This document shows positions 12,213 through 21,771 of a stretch of DNA of 64,000 nucleotides, in pieces. A model generated the notes under the pieces. It ran no database searches. It saw only the letters and a list, made by a program, of their open reading frames with translations, and was not told the DNA's origin. A program made the position numbers and the translations under genes. How positions within the stretch are numbered: position 1 is the stretch's first letter; each line of letters opens with the position of its first letter. The stretch spans positions 2,108,001-2,172,000 of the forward strand of contig NZ_FXEG02000002.1 of NCBI RefSeq assembly GCF_900176255.2, given 5' to 3'. The stretch is from Mycobacterium ahvazicum (GTDB lineage Bacteria; Actinomycetota; Actinomycetes; Mycobacteriales; Mycobacteriaceae).

Positions 12213-12217
12213 CGTGA

Positions 12218-13999
12218 CTACTCGAGCACTTCCGAGAGCTCGAGCCACCGGCTCTCCAGCGTGGTGACTTCGTCTTCCAGGCCGCGCAGCTCGCCGGTCA
12301 GCCGGTGGATGCCGACGTGGTCGGACTGGTCATGGTCGGCGAGTTCGACGTGTTTGGCCGCGATCCGGTCGGCCAGCCGGGCGAGCTGGCGGTCCACCGA
12401 CGCGAGCTCCTTTTCGGCGGCGCGACGTTGGGCGCCGGACATCGCCTCGGGTTCGGGTGTCGCGGGCGCCGATGGTGCAGCACCCCTCGACCGGGCGGCC
12501 AGGCGCAGGTACTCGTCGACGCCGCCCGGCAGGTGGCGCAGGCGGCCGTCGAGAATCGCGTACTGCTGGTCTGTGACGCGCTCCAGCAAATAGCGGTCGT
12601 GCGAGACGACGATCAGGGTGCCCGGCCAGGAGTCGAGCAGATCCTCGGTGGCGGTCAGCATGTCGGTGTCGACGTCGTTGGTGGGCTCGTCGAGCAGCAG
12701 GACGTTGGGCTCGGAAAGCAACGTGAGCATCAGCTGCAGTCGCCGCCGCTGTCCGCCGGACAGCTCGCCGACGCGCGCCGAGAGCTGGCCGCGTTCGAAC
12801 CCGAGCCGCTCCAGCAGCTGGGTGGGGGTTACCTCGCGGCCCTCGACCTCGTAGCCACCGCGCAGGCTGGTCAAGACGTCGGCGATCCGATCGTCGACAT
12901 ACTGGTTCAGCAGGTCGCCCTGTTGGTCGAGCACCGAGAGCGCAACGGTCTTGCCGCGCTTGACCCGCCCGGTGTCGGGCGTGACGGTGCCGGCGATCAA
13001 CCCCAACAGCGTCGACTTGCCCGCTCCGTTGGCGCCGAGGATGCCGGTCCGTTCACCCGGGCCGATGCGCCATTCGACGTCGCGCAGCACCGGATGCCCT
13101 TGAAAAGGCGGGAACGAGACCGACACGTCCAGCAGATCGATCACGTCCTTACCGAGCCGGGCGGTGGCGAGCTTGGCCAGCTCGACGGTGTTTCGCAGCG
13201 GCGGCACGTCGGCGATCAGCTCGTTGGCGGCATCGATGCGGAATTTCGGCTTGGAGGTCCGCGCCGGCGGACCCCGGCGCAACCAGGCCAGCTCCTTGCG
13301 CATCAGGTTCTGCCGCTTGGCCTCCACCGCGGCAGCCTGCCGGTCCCGTTCGACGCGCTGCAACACGTACGCCGCGTAGCCGCCCTCGAAGGGTTCGACG
13401 ATTCCGTCGTGCACCTCCCAGGTCGTGGTGGCGACCTCGTCGAGAAACCAGCGGTCGTGCGTCACGAGCAGTAGCCCGCCGGTGTTGCGCGCCCAGCGCT
13501 GTTGGAGGTGGCCGGCCAACCAGGTGATGCCTTCGATGTCGAGGTGGTTGGTGGGCTCGTCGAGGGCGATGACGTCCCACTCGCCGATCAGCAGCTCGGC
13601 CAGCTGCACCCGCCGCCGCTGCCCACCACTGAGCGTGGAAACCGTTGCATCCCAATCGATATCCGCTACCAGCCCACCGACAACGTCGCGGATGCGCGGA
13701 TCGCCGGCCCACTGGTGCTCGGGCATCTCGCCCACCAGCGCCCAGCCGACGGTGTGTCCGGGGTCCAGAGTGTCGGCCTGGCTCAGCGCGCCGACCCGCA
13801 ATCCGCTGCGCTGGGTGACCCGTCCGGAATTGGGCGTCAGCTGACCGCTCAGCAGGCGAAGCAGGCTGGACTTGCCGTCGCCGTTGCGACCGACGATGCC
13901 GATGCGCGCGCCGTCATTGACCCCGAGCGAGATCGAATCGAAGACGACTTGAGTCGGGTATTCCAGGTGAACGGCCTCGGCCCCCAGTAGGTGCGCCAC
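12218..13999 (-). CDS. ABC-F family ATPase (tandem nucleotide-binding domains, Uup-like)
   Basis: A 593-residue soluble protein with two ABC ATPase domains and no membrane segments. The first domain has GRNGDGKS (37-44), LSGGQRRRVQLA and LDEPTNHLD; the second has GANGAGKST, LSGGQRRRLQLM and LDEPTNDVD. A charged helical linker separates them and a C-terminal coiled coil follows. ABC-F proteins act on ribosomes or as antibiotic-resistance factors; they are not transporters, although the M. tuberculosis pair Rv1667c/Rv1668c at this site is labelled as a macrolide transporter. There the gene is annotated as two parts, whereas here it is one frame. The start is GTG. It is probably co-transcribed with the P450 gene just downstream. 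Confidence 0.9.
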   Translation of the reverse strand: MAHLLGAEAVHLEYPTQVVFDSISLGVNDGARIGIVGRNGDGKSSLLRLLSGQLTPNSGRVTQRSGLRVGALSQADTLDPGHTVGWALVGEMPEHQWAGDPRIRDVVGGLVADIDWDATVSTLSGGQRRRVQLAELLIGEWDVIALDEPTNHLDIEGITWLAGHLQQRWARNTGGLLLVTHDRWFLDEVATTTWEVHDGIVEPFEGGYAAYVLQRVERDRQAAAVEAKRQNLMRKELAWLRRGPPARTSKPKFRIDAANELIADVPPLRNTVELAKLATARLGKDVIDLLDVSVSFPPFQGHPVLRDVEWRIGPGERTGILGANGAGKSTLLGLIAGTVTPDTGRVKRGKTVALSVLDQQGDLLNQYVDDRIADVLTSLRGGYEVEGREVTPTQLLERLGFERGQLSARVGELSGGQRRRLQLMLTLLSEPNVLLLDEPTNDVDTDMLTATEDLLDSWPGTLIVVSHDRYLLERVTDQQYAILDGRLRHLPGGVDEYLRLAARSRGAAPSAPATPEPEAMSGAQRRAAEKELASVDRQLARLADRIAAKHVELADHDQSDHVGIHRLTGELRGLEDEVTTLESRWLELSEVLE

Positions 14000-14035
14000 C
14001 GGCCGACGCTAGCAAGGCGGGCCCGGACGCCGCGG

Positions 14036-14395
14036 CTAAGGCTGTTGTTGAAGATCCCCGAGCTGCTGCTGGAGAGCGCTGACGACCGCCGCGACGGTGT
14101 CTTGGAGCTGCTGCTCTTCGTCTTCGGAGGCCGCGATCGTGGCCGCCTGCGCCTTACGTAGGGCCTCGTTGAGGCGCTGCTGAACCGTTTCGGCGCCCAT
14201 CCGCAGCAGACCGGGTTCGATCCGCAGGCCAGTGAGCCAGCGATCTCCGTTGACGGTTACCGTTACGGTCTCGGTTTCGTCTGTGGCAGTGAAGGTTCCG
14301 GTGCTCATGCGAAATGCGTCATCCTCGAAGGCCGAGACGAACCGCTGCAAATGCTGCAGCGCTTCGGTCACCTGCGGGTCGGTCTGGCCGGTCAT
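14036..14395 (-). CDS. EspL-like YbaB/EbfC-family protein
   Basis: A 119-residue protein with a central stretch close to EspL (Rv3880c) of the ESX-1 locus: a TATDETETVTV segment, then NG..WLTGLRIE.GLL and NEAL..AQAA. The fold is that of YbaB/EbfC nucleoid-associated proteins, and the C-terminus is a Gln-rich helix. In M. tuberculosis espL lies between espK and espB; all three families occur in this window but are spread over 8 kb. It is transcribed divergently from the espA-like gene, with 238 bases between the two starts. A role as a partner or stabiliser of Esp proteins is inferred from ESX-1. Confidence 0.82.
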   Translation of the reverse strand: MTGQTDPQVTEALQHLQRFVSAFEDDAFRMSTGTFTATDETETVTVTVNGDRWLTGLRIEPGLLRMGAETVQQRLNEALRKAQAATIAASEDEEQQLQDTVAAVVSALQQQLGDLQQQP

Positions 14396-14633
14396 CCGAA
14401 GTCCTCACTCGCGGCACACTTTCGCCGGAGCATACCGATTGTGTTCTCGGCCGGGCCGATCGTCGGTGTACAACGTTTTAATGCTGGGTGACCGAAGAAA
14501 GTTTCGCGCCCGGACCCCAGCGGCGGCGCTGTTAAGCTGACGCCCCACATGGCGTCACGCAATCGGCACCGGGCGTATGCCGACCAGAACGTGCTCGTTG
14601 ACAGATCCGGCTGGTGTAAAGGGGCTGCGTCGA

Positions 14634-15902
14634 ATGGTGAACTGGGCTAGCTTAACCAGTCTGGTTTTGAAACTTACGGCTAACTCCGCAGGCGCCTGGA
14701 AGAGTTACGCCCTGGATGGCGATATCGCCGGTATGAGCATCAGTATCGGCACGACATTTCAATTGGTTCTCCAGGAAGGGTTAAAGGCGCTCCCCGGTGA
14801 CGGCATCAAAGATATGCTCGAACTGAAGCCGACACTCTACCTCGAGAACGCCGTCGCGCTGGTCAGCCTGTTGGAATGGTTCAACGGGTTCGGCAAACCC
14901 GACAAGGGGACAGTGCTGTCGGACGCGGCGAAACCGAATTTCGATGCGGCCCTGGCTAACTTGAAACTCGCGGCGCCTGATGACCTGCACTGGTCCGGCA
15001 AGGCGTCGCTCGCCTACGGGCAGTTGATCCACGAGTTGCAAGAGTGCATCAAGGCGGTGCAATCTACCGACAAGGACCTGCAAGGCTATCTGAAATCCGA
15101 AGCCGAGCTGGTTTTCAATGTGCGGCAGCAATTCGGATATACAAAAGCCGCACTCGCCGCGTGTATTCCGGTGGCCTGGGCGATCTACTTTTATGCCTTG
15201 GCTGCAGCCTCCGCCGAAAATGTCCTTTGGATCCCCCCGCTTACTCCTCAGATAATTGCTCTGCAAACTACCAAGAGATGGCAGATTGCATTCATCGTGG
15301 CCGCGCTCGGAGCCCTCGGGGTCGAGACGGGAATTCACATTGACAAAGTCGCGTCGAACGCTGCCGCGATGCAGGCCGCCGTGCCGGCGAAGTATGACGC
15401 CGCTCGCGGCGCCCTGACCATGCCGAATCCGTCGAATGCCGCCGGAGCCCACCAGGCGGTGTCGGCGGCAGGCGGGGGATCGATTGCCCCCGGCTTCCGC
15501 ACGCCGTCCGCTGTCGGGGGCACCGCCTCGGGCGCCCCTTCGGGGCGGCACGCCGTGGCGACCGGCACGAGGGCGCGCGGAGATCTCCCGGCGAGGGAGC
15601 ACGCGCAACCGGAAGCGCCGGGCGCAGTGCCGAGCGAGGCCGCTGCAACGGCTCCGCCCGCACCGGCGTTCACGTCGCCCGCCGTCTCGCACCCGGTGCC
15701 AACCGCGGTGTCGCAGCCCGCGAGACACCGCAAAGAGACTGGGGCGGCGGCCGGGCAGGCCACCGGCGGAGAGTCCGCGCCCGGGGTAGAGGTCGCCGAT
15801 GTCGGAGCGGCTGCCGGTGCGGCGGGTGCCGAGCGTGCGCCGATCGACGTCGAGTCGGTCACCGCCGAGCAGGCACCGGATGCAAGCGCGACCAGTCGTT
15901 AG
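14634..15902 (+). CDS. EspA/EspE-family ESX-1 secretion-associated protein
   Basis: A 422-residue protein with the EspA layout: a helical N-terminal part with W120-x-G122 followed by Y128; two hydrophobic stretches at about 172-193 and 217-236; a long Ala/Pro/Gly-rich tail; and an AERAPID box near the C-terminus that EspA and EspE also carry. The start at 14634 is preferred because AAAGGGG lies nine bases upstream; an in-frame ATG at 14577 would add 19 residues but has no ribosome-binding site. EspC-like and EspD-like genes follow in the same order as in the espACD operon. It is probably a secreted substrate of an ESX-1-type machine, which is not encoded in this window. Confidence 0.82.
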   Translation: MVNWASLTSLVLKLTANSAGAWKSYALDGDIAGMSISIGTTFQLVLQEGLKALPGDGIKDMLELKPTLYLENAVALVSLLEWFNGFGKPDKGTVLSDAAKPNFDAALANLKLAAPDDLHWSGKASLAYGQLIHELQECIKAVQSTDKDLQGYLKSEAELVFNVRQQFGYTKAALAACIPVAWAIYFYALAAASAENVLWIPPLTPQIIALQTTKRWQIAFIVAALGALGVETGIHIDKVASNAAAMQAAVPAKYDAARGALTMPNPSNAAGAHQAVSAAGGGSIAPGFRTPSAVGGTASGAPSGRHAVATGTRARGDLPAREHAQPEAPGAVPSEAAATAPPAPAFTSPAVSHPVPTAVSQPARHRKETGAAAGQATGGESAPGVEVADVGAAAGAAGAERAPIDVESVTAEQAPDASATSR

Positions 15903-15953
15903 GGAACCAAACCTGTTGCAAGAGAAGCAGTTTCGTTCAAGGAGACCAGCGCT

Positions 15954-16286
15954 GTGGAAAATGTAATAGTCGATCCGACCTACATCGACAAGCTGCGCGA
16001 CGCCCTTGCCGCCGTCCGTACCAGCGTTGACGCGGCCTTTGGGGCACCACGATCTGTGACAGGCGGATACCCCGACAAACTCATAGACAGCCACGGGCTT
16101 ACCGCCCGCGCGGGCGCCAACGCCATGATGGCAGCGCTGGATGGGAACCGCGCCGCCGTGCAAGCGCGCCTCGCCGCATGCCTGACAGCGTGCGACCAAG
16201 CGCTGCAGGCGGCCAAGGCGATGTACGCGGCGACCGACGGGGCGCAGCGTGATGCGCTCGACCATCAGCTGGATGCCGGCAACTGA
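15954..16286 (+). CDS. EspC-like secreted protein
   Basis: A 110-residue helical protein that starts VENVIVDPTYIDKL and ends with a helix holding Y91-A-A-T-D95, the YxxxD/E type VII secretion signal. Size, N-terminal pattern (short beta-like lead, then helix) and C-terminal signal fit EspC (Rv3615c), the partner co-secreted with EspA. The GTG start has AAGGAG nine bases upstream. It lies 51 bases after the espA-like gene and 32 bases before the espD-like gene, so an A-C-D operon is likely. Confidence 0.8.
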   Translation: MENVIVDPTYIDKLRDALAAVRTSVDAAFGAPRSVTGGYPDKLIDSHGLTARAGANAMMAALDGNRAAVQARLAACLTACDQALQAAKAMYAATDGAQRDALDHQLDAGN

Positions 16287-16318
16287 CCGAGGTACACGAC
16301 TCGAAGAAAGAGAATGCG

Positions 16319-16870
16319 ATGCCCCGAGACGACGACGGCCAGGACGACGTTTCCGCCCTTGTCTTCTTCGATACCAACCAGCCCGGTGCTGACGACGACG
16401 GGACCGCGGACAGACAAGCCCTGACCTTCGACGCCGGCGGCGATGTCGATGCGCCCTCGGCTGTCGATGCGTTGCGAGCTCAGGGGACGACGAGTCAAGC
16501 CGTGGACGCGGAGCGAGAAGACGACGACGGGTCCGGCTTCCTGGCCAAGGTGACCAATCCCCCCGGAACGGTCTCGATCACCGCGCTGCCGGATGGCAGC
16601 GTCGTGCAGATCGACCTTTCTCCGAAGGTGACGAGCATGACGGAAGCAGCGCTCGTTGACGAAATACTTGCCATGGCCGAGCTGGCCCGGCAAAAAGGAC
16701 TGGCCGGCCAGCAGGCGTTTGTCGTCGATGCGGTGCGGGCTCTGGGATTGGGTCCTGGCGACGGAGTGGACGACGAACTCATCGTCGGGGCCGCGGAATT
16801 GCCGACACCGGAACAGGCCGAGGCGGCACAAGCGCATCTGTTCGCCAGCCGCTACGTCAATACCGACTGA
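16319..16870 (+). CDS. EspD-like protein
   Basis: A 183-residue acidic protein. Residues from about 77 on align well with EspD (Rv3614c): VTNPPGTVSITALPDG, then LS.KV, then a MTEAALVDEIL..AELARQKG helix with AAQ-like continuation, and a C-terminal PTPEQAEAAQAHLFASRY. The N-terminal 70 residues are Asp-rich and not conserved. EspD is needed to keep EspA and EspC stable, and a similar helper role is inferred here. It is the third gene of the run that repeats the espACD order. Confidence 0.82.
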   Translation: MPRDDDGQDDVSALVFFDTNQPGADDDGTADRQALTFDAGGDVDAPSAVDALRAQGTTSQAVDAEREDDDGSGFLAKVTNPPGTVSITALPDGSVVQIDLSPKVTSMTEAALVDEILAMAELARQKGLAGQQAFVVDAVRALGLGPGDGVDDELIVGAAELPTPEQAEAAQAHLFASRYVNTD

Positions 16871-16929
16871 TCGTTCGACACGGCGTTTCAGCCGCTCCGC
16901 GCTGTCAACACTGCAGACGAGGAGAGGAC

Positions 16930-17244
16930 ATGACGATGGTCTATCCCGGCGTCGGCCCCCAGGCCGAATCCGTCCCATGGCCCGCCGAACAAGCATTCCG
17001 TGCCGGTGCACGCGCGGAGCAGGCATTCCTGCGGGCCAGAGCGGCGCAGCGGTCCGCAGCAATAAGCTTGGACCACTCCGCGGCCAGTCAGGACCGAACG
17101 GCCAAGGCCTTCGAAGACGTGGCCGAACGCCAGCGCTGCGACCGTCAGCGTGACCGATATCTGGCCTACGCCGCCCGACACCGCGCGTTCGCGCAAGAGG
17201 ATCGCGAGATGGCCTGCCGGCTACGCCAGACTGCCACCACCTGA
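16930..17244 (+). CDS. Small protein of unknown function in the esp-like operon
   Basis: A 104-residue protein rich in Ala, Arg and Glu that is mostly helical by composition, with no signal peptide or membrane segment. GAGGAGAGG lies just before the ATG. It stands 59 bases after the espD-like gene, the place that small uncharacterised genes (Rv3613c, Rv3612c) occupy after espD in M. tuberculosis, but I cannot confirm homology. Its stop lies one base from the end of the convergent espB-like gene. No function is assigned. Confidence 0.62.
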   Translation: MTMVYPGVGPQAESVPWPAEQAFRAGARAEQAFLRARAAQRSAAISLDHSAASQDRTAKAFEDVAERQRCDRQRDRYLAYAARHRAFAQEDREMACRLRQTATT

Positions 17245-17245
17245 C

Positions 17246-19197
17246 TCACTTTGTGCCGTCGGCGGCTTCCGGCGGAGGCGCAACAGGTTCGACCCGGCGT
17301 GGCCGACGGCCAATGACACCTTCGGTCCACGGCCGTTCCTCGGTGTAGATGGCCGAGTCGTCGGGATCCACGCGTTTAGCTTTGCTGGCGTTCTGGTCCT
17401 GCGGAGGCATGCCGGGCATCGGGGGCATGCCACCGACCTTCGCGCCATGAGCTCCCGCGGCGGAGTCCGACGCCGAGCCGGGGACACGAGGCGTGAGCTC
17501 CGAGGCGGGCGCGGGCCGCGGGCCTCCCTGCGGGAGGCCCGGCCCCTGCACCGGAGCGTGCACCGGGGGTGCCAGCGGATGTTCCACTCGCGGCGGCGGG
17601 CCGGCGCCGGCGCCGGCGAGCGGTATGTTGACCCCGCCGCCCATCGTCCCGCCCGCCCCGGCCCCGTGCGTCACGTTGGGTACATGCCCGCCCGCGGGGG
17701 TACATGCCCGCCCGCGGGCAGCGGCGGCACCCACGGCACACCCGGCTTGGTACCGCCCGGGGGTACGGGAGGCGTCTTGGCCGCCATCCCTTTTGCCATG
17801 TTCGCGAACTGGTTTACCGTGCCCATCAATTTCGACACCGACGGGACCTTCGGCGTGCCGGCGCCGACCGACTTGGCCAGGGCGGCTTGCTGAGCGCCCA
17901 TGGATTTGGCGAACGCCTGCTGCTGCTCCTTGGCCTTCTCGTGTGCCTCGTCGGCCATGTCTTGTGCCTGTTGTCGTGCCTTGCGCGCCTCTTCCTGCGC
18001 ATCTTGTCGCGCCTTGCGCCCCTCTTCGAGTGCTTCCCGCCGCGCCCTGCGGGCCTCTTCTTCGGAATCCTGCCGTGCTTTACGCGCCTCTTCTCGAGCC
18101 TTCTCCGCCTCTTCCTTCTGCGCTTTCAGCATCGCTTGCATCGGCTGCATCGCCCGTTGCTGTTGCTTCTCCGCTAGCTCCTCCGCCTTCTGCTCGGGCG
18201 TCTTGAAGAGGTCCGCGTCGGCGCGGTCCGGTGGCATCGAAAGGTTGATGAGCGACCACGGCAATCCGGCCTGTTTGCGGTATTCGGCCCGCACGTCCTC
18301 GGACATTTTCTGCAGCCGCTTATAGGCCTCGTAGTCCCGGCTGGAGATCCTTTTCGCCAGCAGTTTGTTGTGTAGCGGCTCTACCTGTGCCGAAGTGGGG
18401 TGTTGAACGACGGCGACACAGTGTGCCGACGCGAGCGCCCGCGCCTGTTGGCCGAGTAACGCGCAGTTTGCTGCCATCTGGTTCAGCCAGACCCGGTGCT
18501 GCTCGAACTGCTTCTCGACCTGGGTAACGGCCGTGCCGCGCCATGATTCGAACGGCCGGAACCGAATCGCGGCGTCGCGCAATTTCCCTTCGTACATGCT
18601 CCAGCTGTCGGCAAATCGGAACAATGCCGTCGCGCGCGCATCACCCGCGTTGATTTGTTTCGCCGCGTCCCGCACCCGAAGAAATACGTTATCCGACTGT
18701 GCCACCAACAATTTCGATCCGTCCCCGATCCATGACGGGGTGGCGGGCGGGGGGACGAACGAGCCGACAGCGTCGGGTTGGAGCTGATATGTGGACGGTT
18801 GCCTCAGCGTGGCCGAGAAAGCCGGCATGGCCGATGCCACTTTGTTCGCGGCGTCCGCGTCGACCCCTTCGTATTTTTTGGCGGCTTCGACCAGCAACTG
18901 GGCCAGACGCCGCCACCGCTCTTCGCCCGCCTTGAGGGCCATCGCCACGTTGTCGGCGGATCGCTGCAGCACCGTGGCTGCATTCCGGACCATCGCCAGC
19001 TCGCACGGAGCCTTGGGCTGTTCATCGGGCCATTGCGGCAGGGCTTCGGCCAGCTGCTTGGCCCTGTCGATCAACTCCTGCGGCTCGACACTGAGCGTCG
19101 ATTGCGGACGTTCCGGCGGCTTGACAACACTCGGCACGCGCGGTTGCTGGACGCTGATCGCCGGCAATCCGCGTGACGAAGGTGGGAGTTTCACCAT
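17246..19197 (-). pseudogene. EspB-like gene broken by a 20-bp tandem duplication (frameshift)
   Basis: Frame one (19197-17671) encodes 508 residues with EspB features: CELAMVRNAA, LQRSADN, YEGVD at 109-113 (the YxxxD signal) and W219-R-G221. From about 334 to 442 it has a long Glu/Lys/Arg/Ala helix that EspB of M. tuberculosis lacks. The frame then stops early, and the typical EspB C-terminus (DSAIYTEERPWTEGVIG) lies in another frame ending at 17246. The break coincides with a perfect 20-bp tandem duplication at 17678-17718. Removing one copy joins the frames as PAGGHVPNVTHG and gives a 643-residue protein. The ATG has AGGA eight bases upstream. It is either a recent mutation, a switchable locus or an assembly error. 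Confidence 0.85.
17678..17718. repeat. 20-bp tandem direct repeat (two copies) inside the espB-like gene
   Basis: The unit GGGTACATGCCCGCCCGCGG occurs at 17678-17697 and again at 17698-17717, with one further matching base. Its length is not a multiple of three, so the second copy moves the minus-strand frame by two bases and creates an early TGA at 17671-17673. Confidence 0.95.
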
Positions 19198-19277
19198 CGC
19201 AATCCTGTTCTGCGGCTACCCATCCAGTAAGCACAGGGGGTGTCGCTATGAGCCGATCCGCATTACCGCCGGGGTGA

Positions 19278-19296
19278 TTTGTCTTCCCGAGACAAA
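19278..19296 (-). terminator. Stem-loop between the espK-like and espB-like genes
   Basis: A perfect seven-base-pair stem (TTTGTCT / AGACAAA) with a five-base loop lies in the 219-base gap after the espK-like stop and upstream of the espB-like start. It has no clear U tract. It may end the espK-like transcript or act in the leader of the espB-like gene; the role is inferred. Confidence 0.4.
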
Positions 19297-19416
19297 CCCG
19301 ACCTCTGGGAGCCTAAACGACAATCGACTTTTCGTCGTGAGATCACCGCAGTTTCGGCGATGAGTCAATCCTGTAGTCGCACTGGCGGATTGATTGAACA
19401 ACCGGTGTAGAGAAAG

Positions 19417-21771
19417 TTAATCGGGGACCGCCGCCGCGGATTCGTCGTAAAAGTCGGCTGTTCGCCGGCGATAGGCCGGATCGTTAAGCGCGGCTGCGTG
19501 CAGTGCGGCGAGGTATTTCCAATACAGCCAATCGGCGATTGCCGAGCGCCGAGTCTCCGCGTCGACCCGACGGTGCGCCGCCTTGAGGGAAAGCTGTTCG
19601 GCCTGAGCCGCATAAGCGTGAAACGCCCGCAGGTGCGCATCCTCTCGGCCGGTGTCGGTGCTGAACATCGGCTCCATGACCTCGAACCAGAGCATGCCCT
19701 CTTCTTCGGCCGGAGGGCTGACTTCGACGGGGGCGGGCGGCAATCGGTCGCGCAAACTCTCGTCGGGGACTGCGGCCAGCCACTCGGCCGCCTGCGGATC
19801 CACCACCTCCAACCTGGACCGACCGATCATTTCCCCGCTGTCCGGAATGTCGTCCGGCTGCAGCAGGAACTTCTCCACCCCGGGTTCGGTATCGGCCAGC
19901 TGTTCTTCGGTCGCGATGACCGCCCGAAGCTGGTAGCCGTGGTGATTCGCCCAGCCCTGCACGGCGATCACCGGGTAGGTCGCCCAGCTCGCCCGGTCAG
20001 CCGCCGCGATCTCGTCGTCGGCGCTGGCCAGGAACACCGGTTCGGGCAAGTGAACCCCGTCCGGGATGTAGGCGATTCCATAGCTGTTCGCCAACACAAT
20101 CGCACCGTCGGTCGTCACCGCGGTCACCCAGAAGAAACCGAGATCGCTCGCGCCGTCGTCTGAGTCGTTACCGTCGTCGCCGTCCTGAGCGTTCAACGCG
20201 GCGGCGATGCGCCGGGCCAGCAGCAGCGGATCCACGCCGTCGCGTCGCGACGCGTCGGTAGTGGCGGCCTGGGCGACGGCATCGCGTTCGGCCAGCGCCG
20301 CCGACACCGGGATCGATGCCATCACCGCATCGCGGCCGCGCGGCGCCGACGGCGCGGCGAGCGACGCGCTCGCCGGCTTGGATCCGGTATCGGTGCTCGG
20401 CTCGGCGGCGACGGGGGAGGTGGCCGGCGTCGACGGCTGTGCTGGCAGGCCCGGCGAAGCGGCGGCCGCCGGACCGGATCCGCCGCCGCCCGTCTCCGGC
20501 ATCGCGGACGGCGCAGGAGCCTGCGGCATGGCCGGAGCTGCGTGTGAGATCGGTGAGGCCGTCGGACTCAGCGGCACGGCGGGCGCCGCCGGAGCCAGTG
20601 GCGCCGCGTGCCCGCCGCCGGACCCGACCGGCATCGGGCGAGACTGCTGGCCCGGTGCCGACGGCGGCGGCGCCGTTGGGGGGTGTGCCGGCGCGGCGTG
20701 CGCTGCCGCGGGTCGGTGTGGCGCGACCGCCGGCTTCGGCGAGCCCGCAAGGGACTGCGGGATTCCCCGGCCACCCGCGCCGGTACCGGCTTGGGAAGCC
20801 GAAAACAACCCGCGACCGCCCGCTCCGGCACCCCGCTGCGGCACCGACGCCGGCCGATCCTTTTGCGCTGCTGGATCGGTCGCGGCTCGCGGATCGCCCG
20901 GTTGTTTCGCACCATCCGGTGTTGCCGCACCCGGGCCGTTTTGCGTGCCCGGACCGGGCTCGACCGGCCCATCCGTCGGTCCCGGGCCATCGGCCGTATC
21001 CGCATCATTCGTCGTTCCCGGGCCACCGTCCGTCCCGGGAGCATCGTCGGTGCCCGGACCATCCGGGTCCAGCTGATCCCCGGGGTTTCCGGACGGGTCC
21101 TGATCCGCCGGTCCGTCGCCCGAATCGGTCGCGCCGTCGTAGGAGGCGGGTTTCACCGCGCCGTCCGCTGCTTCCGGATCGGCGACACCATCCCATGCCG
21201 CGGAGTTGAAAGGGTCGTCCGCCCCTTCGGCTGCGGGTGGCCACGCCATGGGGTTGAACGACTCCTCGGCCGCTTCCGGATTCGGCGCGGAAGCCGGCCC
21301 GCCGCCGGCGATGCCCGGGTCGGATGTAGTCGGACCCCCAGCGCCCGGCGCCGTCGGGTGCGGCGATTGCTCCTGGGCCGGGGGTGGTGCAGAAGTAAGC
21401 TGCGCGCCGCCGACCGCTGCCTGCGGTGCGGGTGCGGACTGCGTGGCGTTGAGCTGTGGTTTAGCACCTTTGCTGTTGTCGCCGGTGAATTGCGCCCGGT
21501 CGAGTTGGTTGCCCAGCTTCTTGTCGGTCTCGGCGTACATGCGGGCCGCGGCGGCGATCTTTGATCCCGTCGCCGTGATGGCGGCTTGGGCGGCGGGTAA
21601 CCCCTCAGTCACCGGGGCCTCGATCATCGGCATGGTCACGTTGAGCGCTTCGGACACCGCATCCGCCCCGGTCGCGGTCAATGGCGGCGGCGGCTCGGGC
21701 AGCATCTGACTCTGTAATGTGGCGCCGGCGAGCTCGAGATGGAACGGGTCGACGATCAGGTGTTCAGGCAT
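19417..21771 (-). CDS. EspK-like protein with an EspC-like N-terminal domain
   Basis: A 784-residue protein in three parts. Residues 1-95 look like Esp[13 protein letters not shown] near the start and a helix with Y79-A-E-T-D83, the YxxxD secretion signal. A low-complexity Pro/Ala/Gly/Asp linker of about 400 residues follows. The C-terminal 260 residues match the end of EspK (Rv3879c): [60 protein letters not shown] and [10 protein letters not shown]. EspK of M. tuberculosis has a different WxG-type N-terminus, so the head appears exchanged. The ATG at 21771 was chosen because upstream codons in the frame look non-coding. EspK escorts EspB to the ESX-1 ATPase; a similar job for the neighbouring EspB-like protein is inferred. 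Confidence 0.82.
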   Translation of the reverse strand: MPEHLIVDPFHLELAGATLQSQMLPEPPPPLTATGADAVSEALNVTMPMIEAPVTEGLPAAQAAITATGSKIAAAARMYAETDKKLGNQLDRAQFTGDNSKGAKPQLNATQSAPAPQAAVGGAQLTSAPPPAQEQSPHPTAPGAGGPTTSDPGIAGGGPASAPNPEAAEESFNPMAWPPAAEGADDPFNSAAWDGVADPEAADGAVKPASYDGATDSGDGPADQDPSGNPGDQLDPDGPGTDDAPGTDGGPGTTNDADTADGPGPTDGPVEPGPGTQNGPGAATPDGAKQPGDPRAATDPAAQKDRPASVPQRGAGAGGRGLFSASQAGTGAGGRGIPQSLAGSPKPAVAPHRPAAAHAAPAHPPTAPPPSAPGQQSRPMPVGSGGGHAAPLAPAAPAVPLSPTASPISHAAPAMPQAPAPSAMPETGGGGSGPAAAASPGLPAQPSTPATSPVAAEPSTDTGSKPASASLAAPSAPRGRDAVMASIPVSAALAERDAVAQAATTDASRRDGVDPLLLARRIAAALNAQDGDDGNDSDDGASDLGFFWVTAVTTDGAIVLANSYGIAYIPDGVHLPEPVFLASADDEIAAADRASWATYPVIAVQGWANHHGYQLRAVIATEEQLADTEPGVEKFLLQPDDIPDSGEMIGRSRLEVVDPQAAEWLAAVPDESLRDRLPPAPVEVSPPAEEEGMLWFEVMEPMFSTDTGREDAHLRAFHAYAAQAEQLSLKAAHRRVDAETRRSAIADWLYWKYLAALHAAALNDPAYRRRTADFYDESAAAVPD

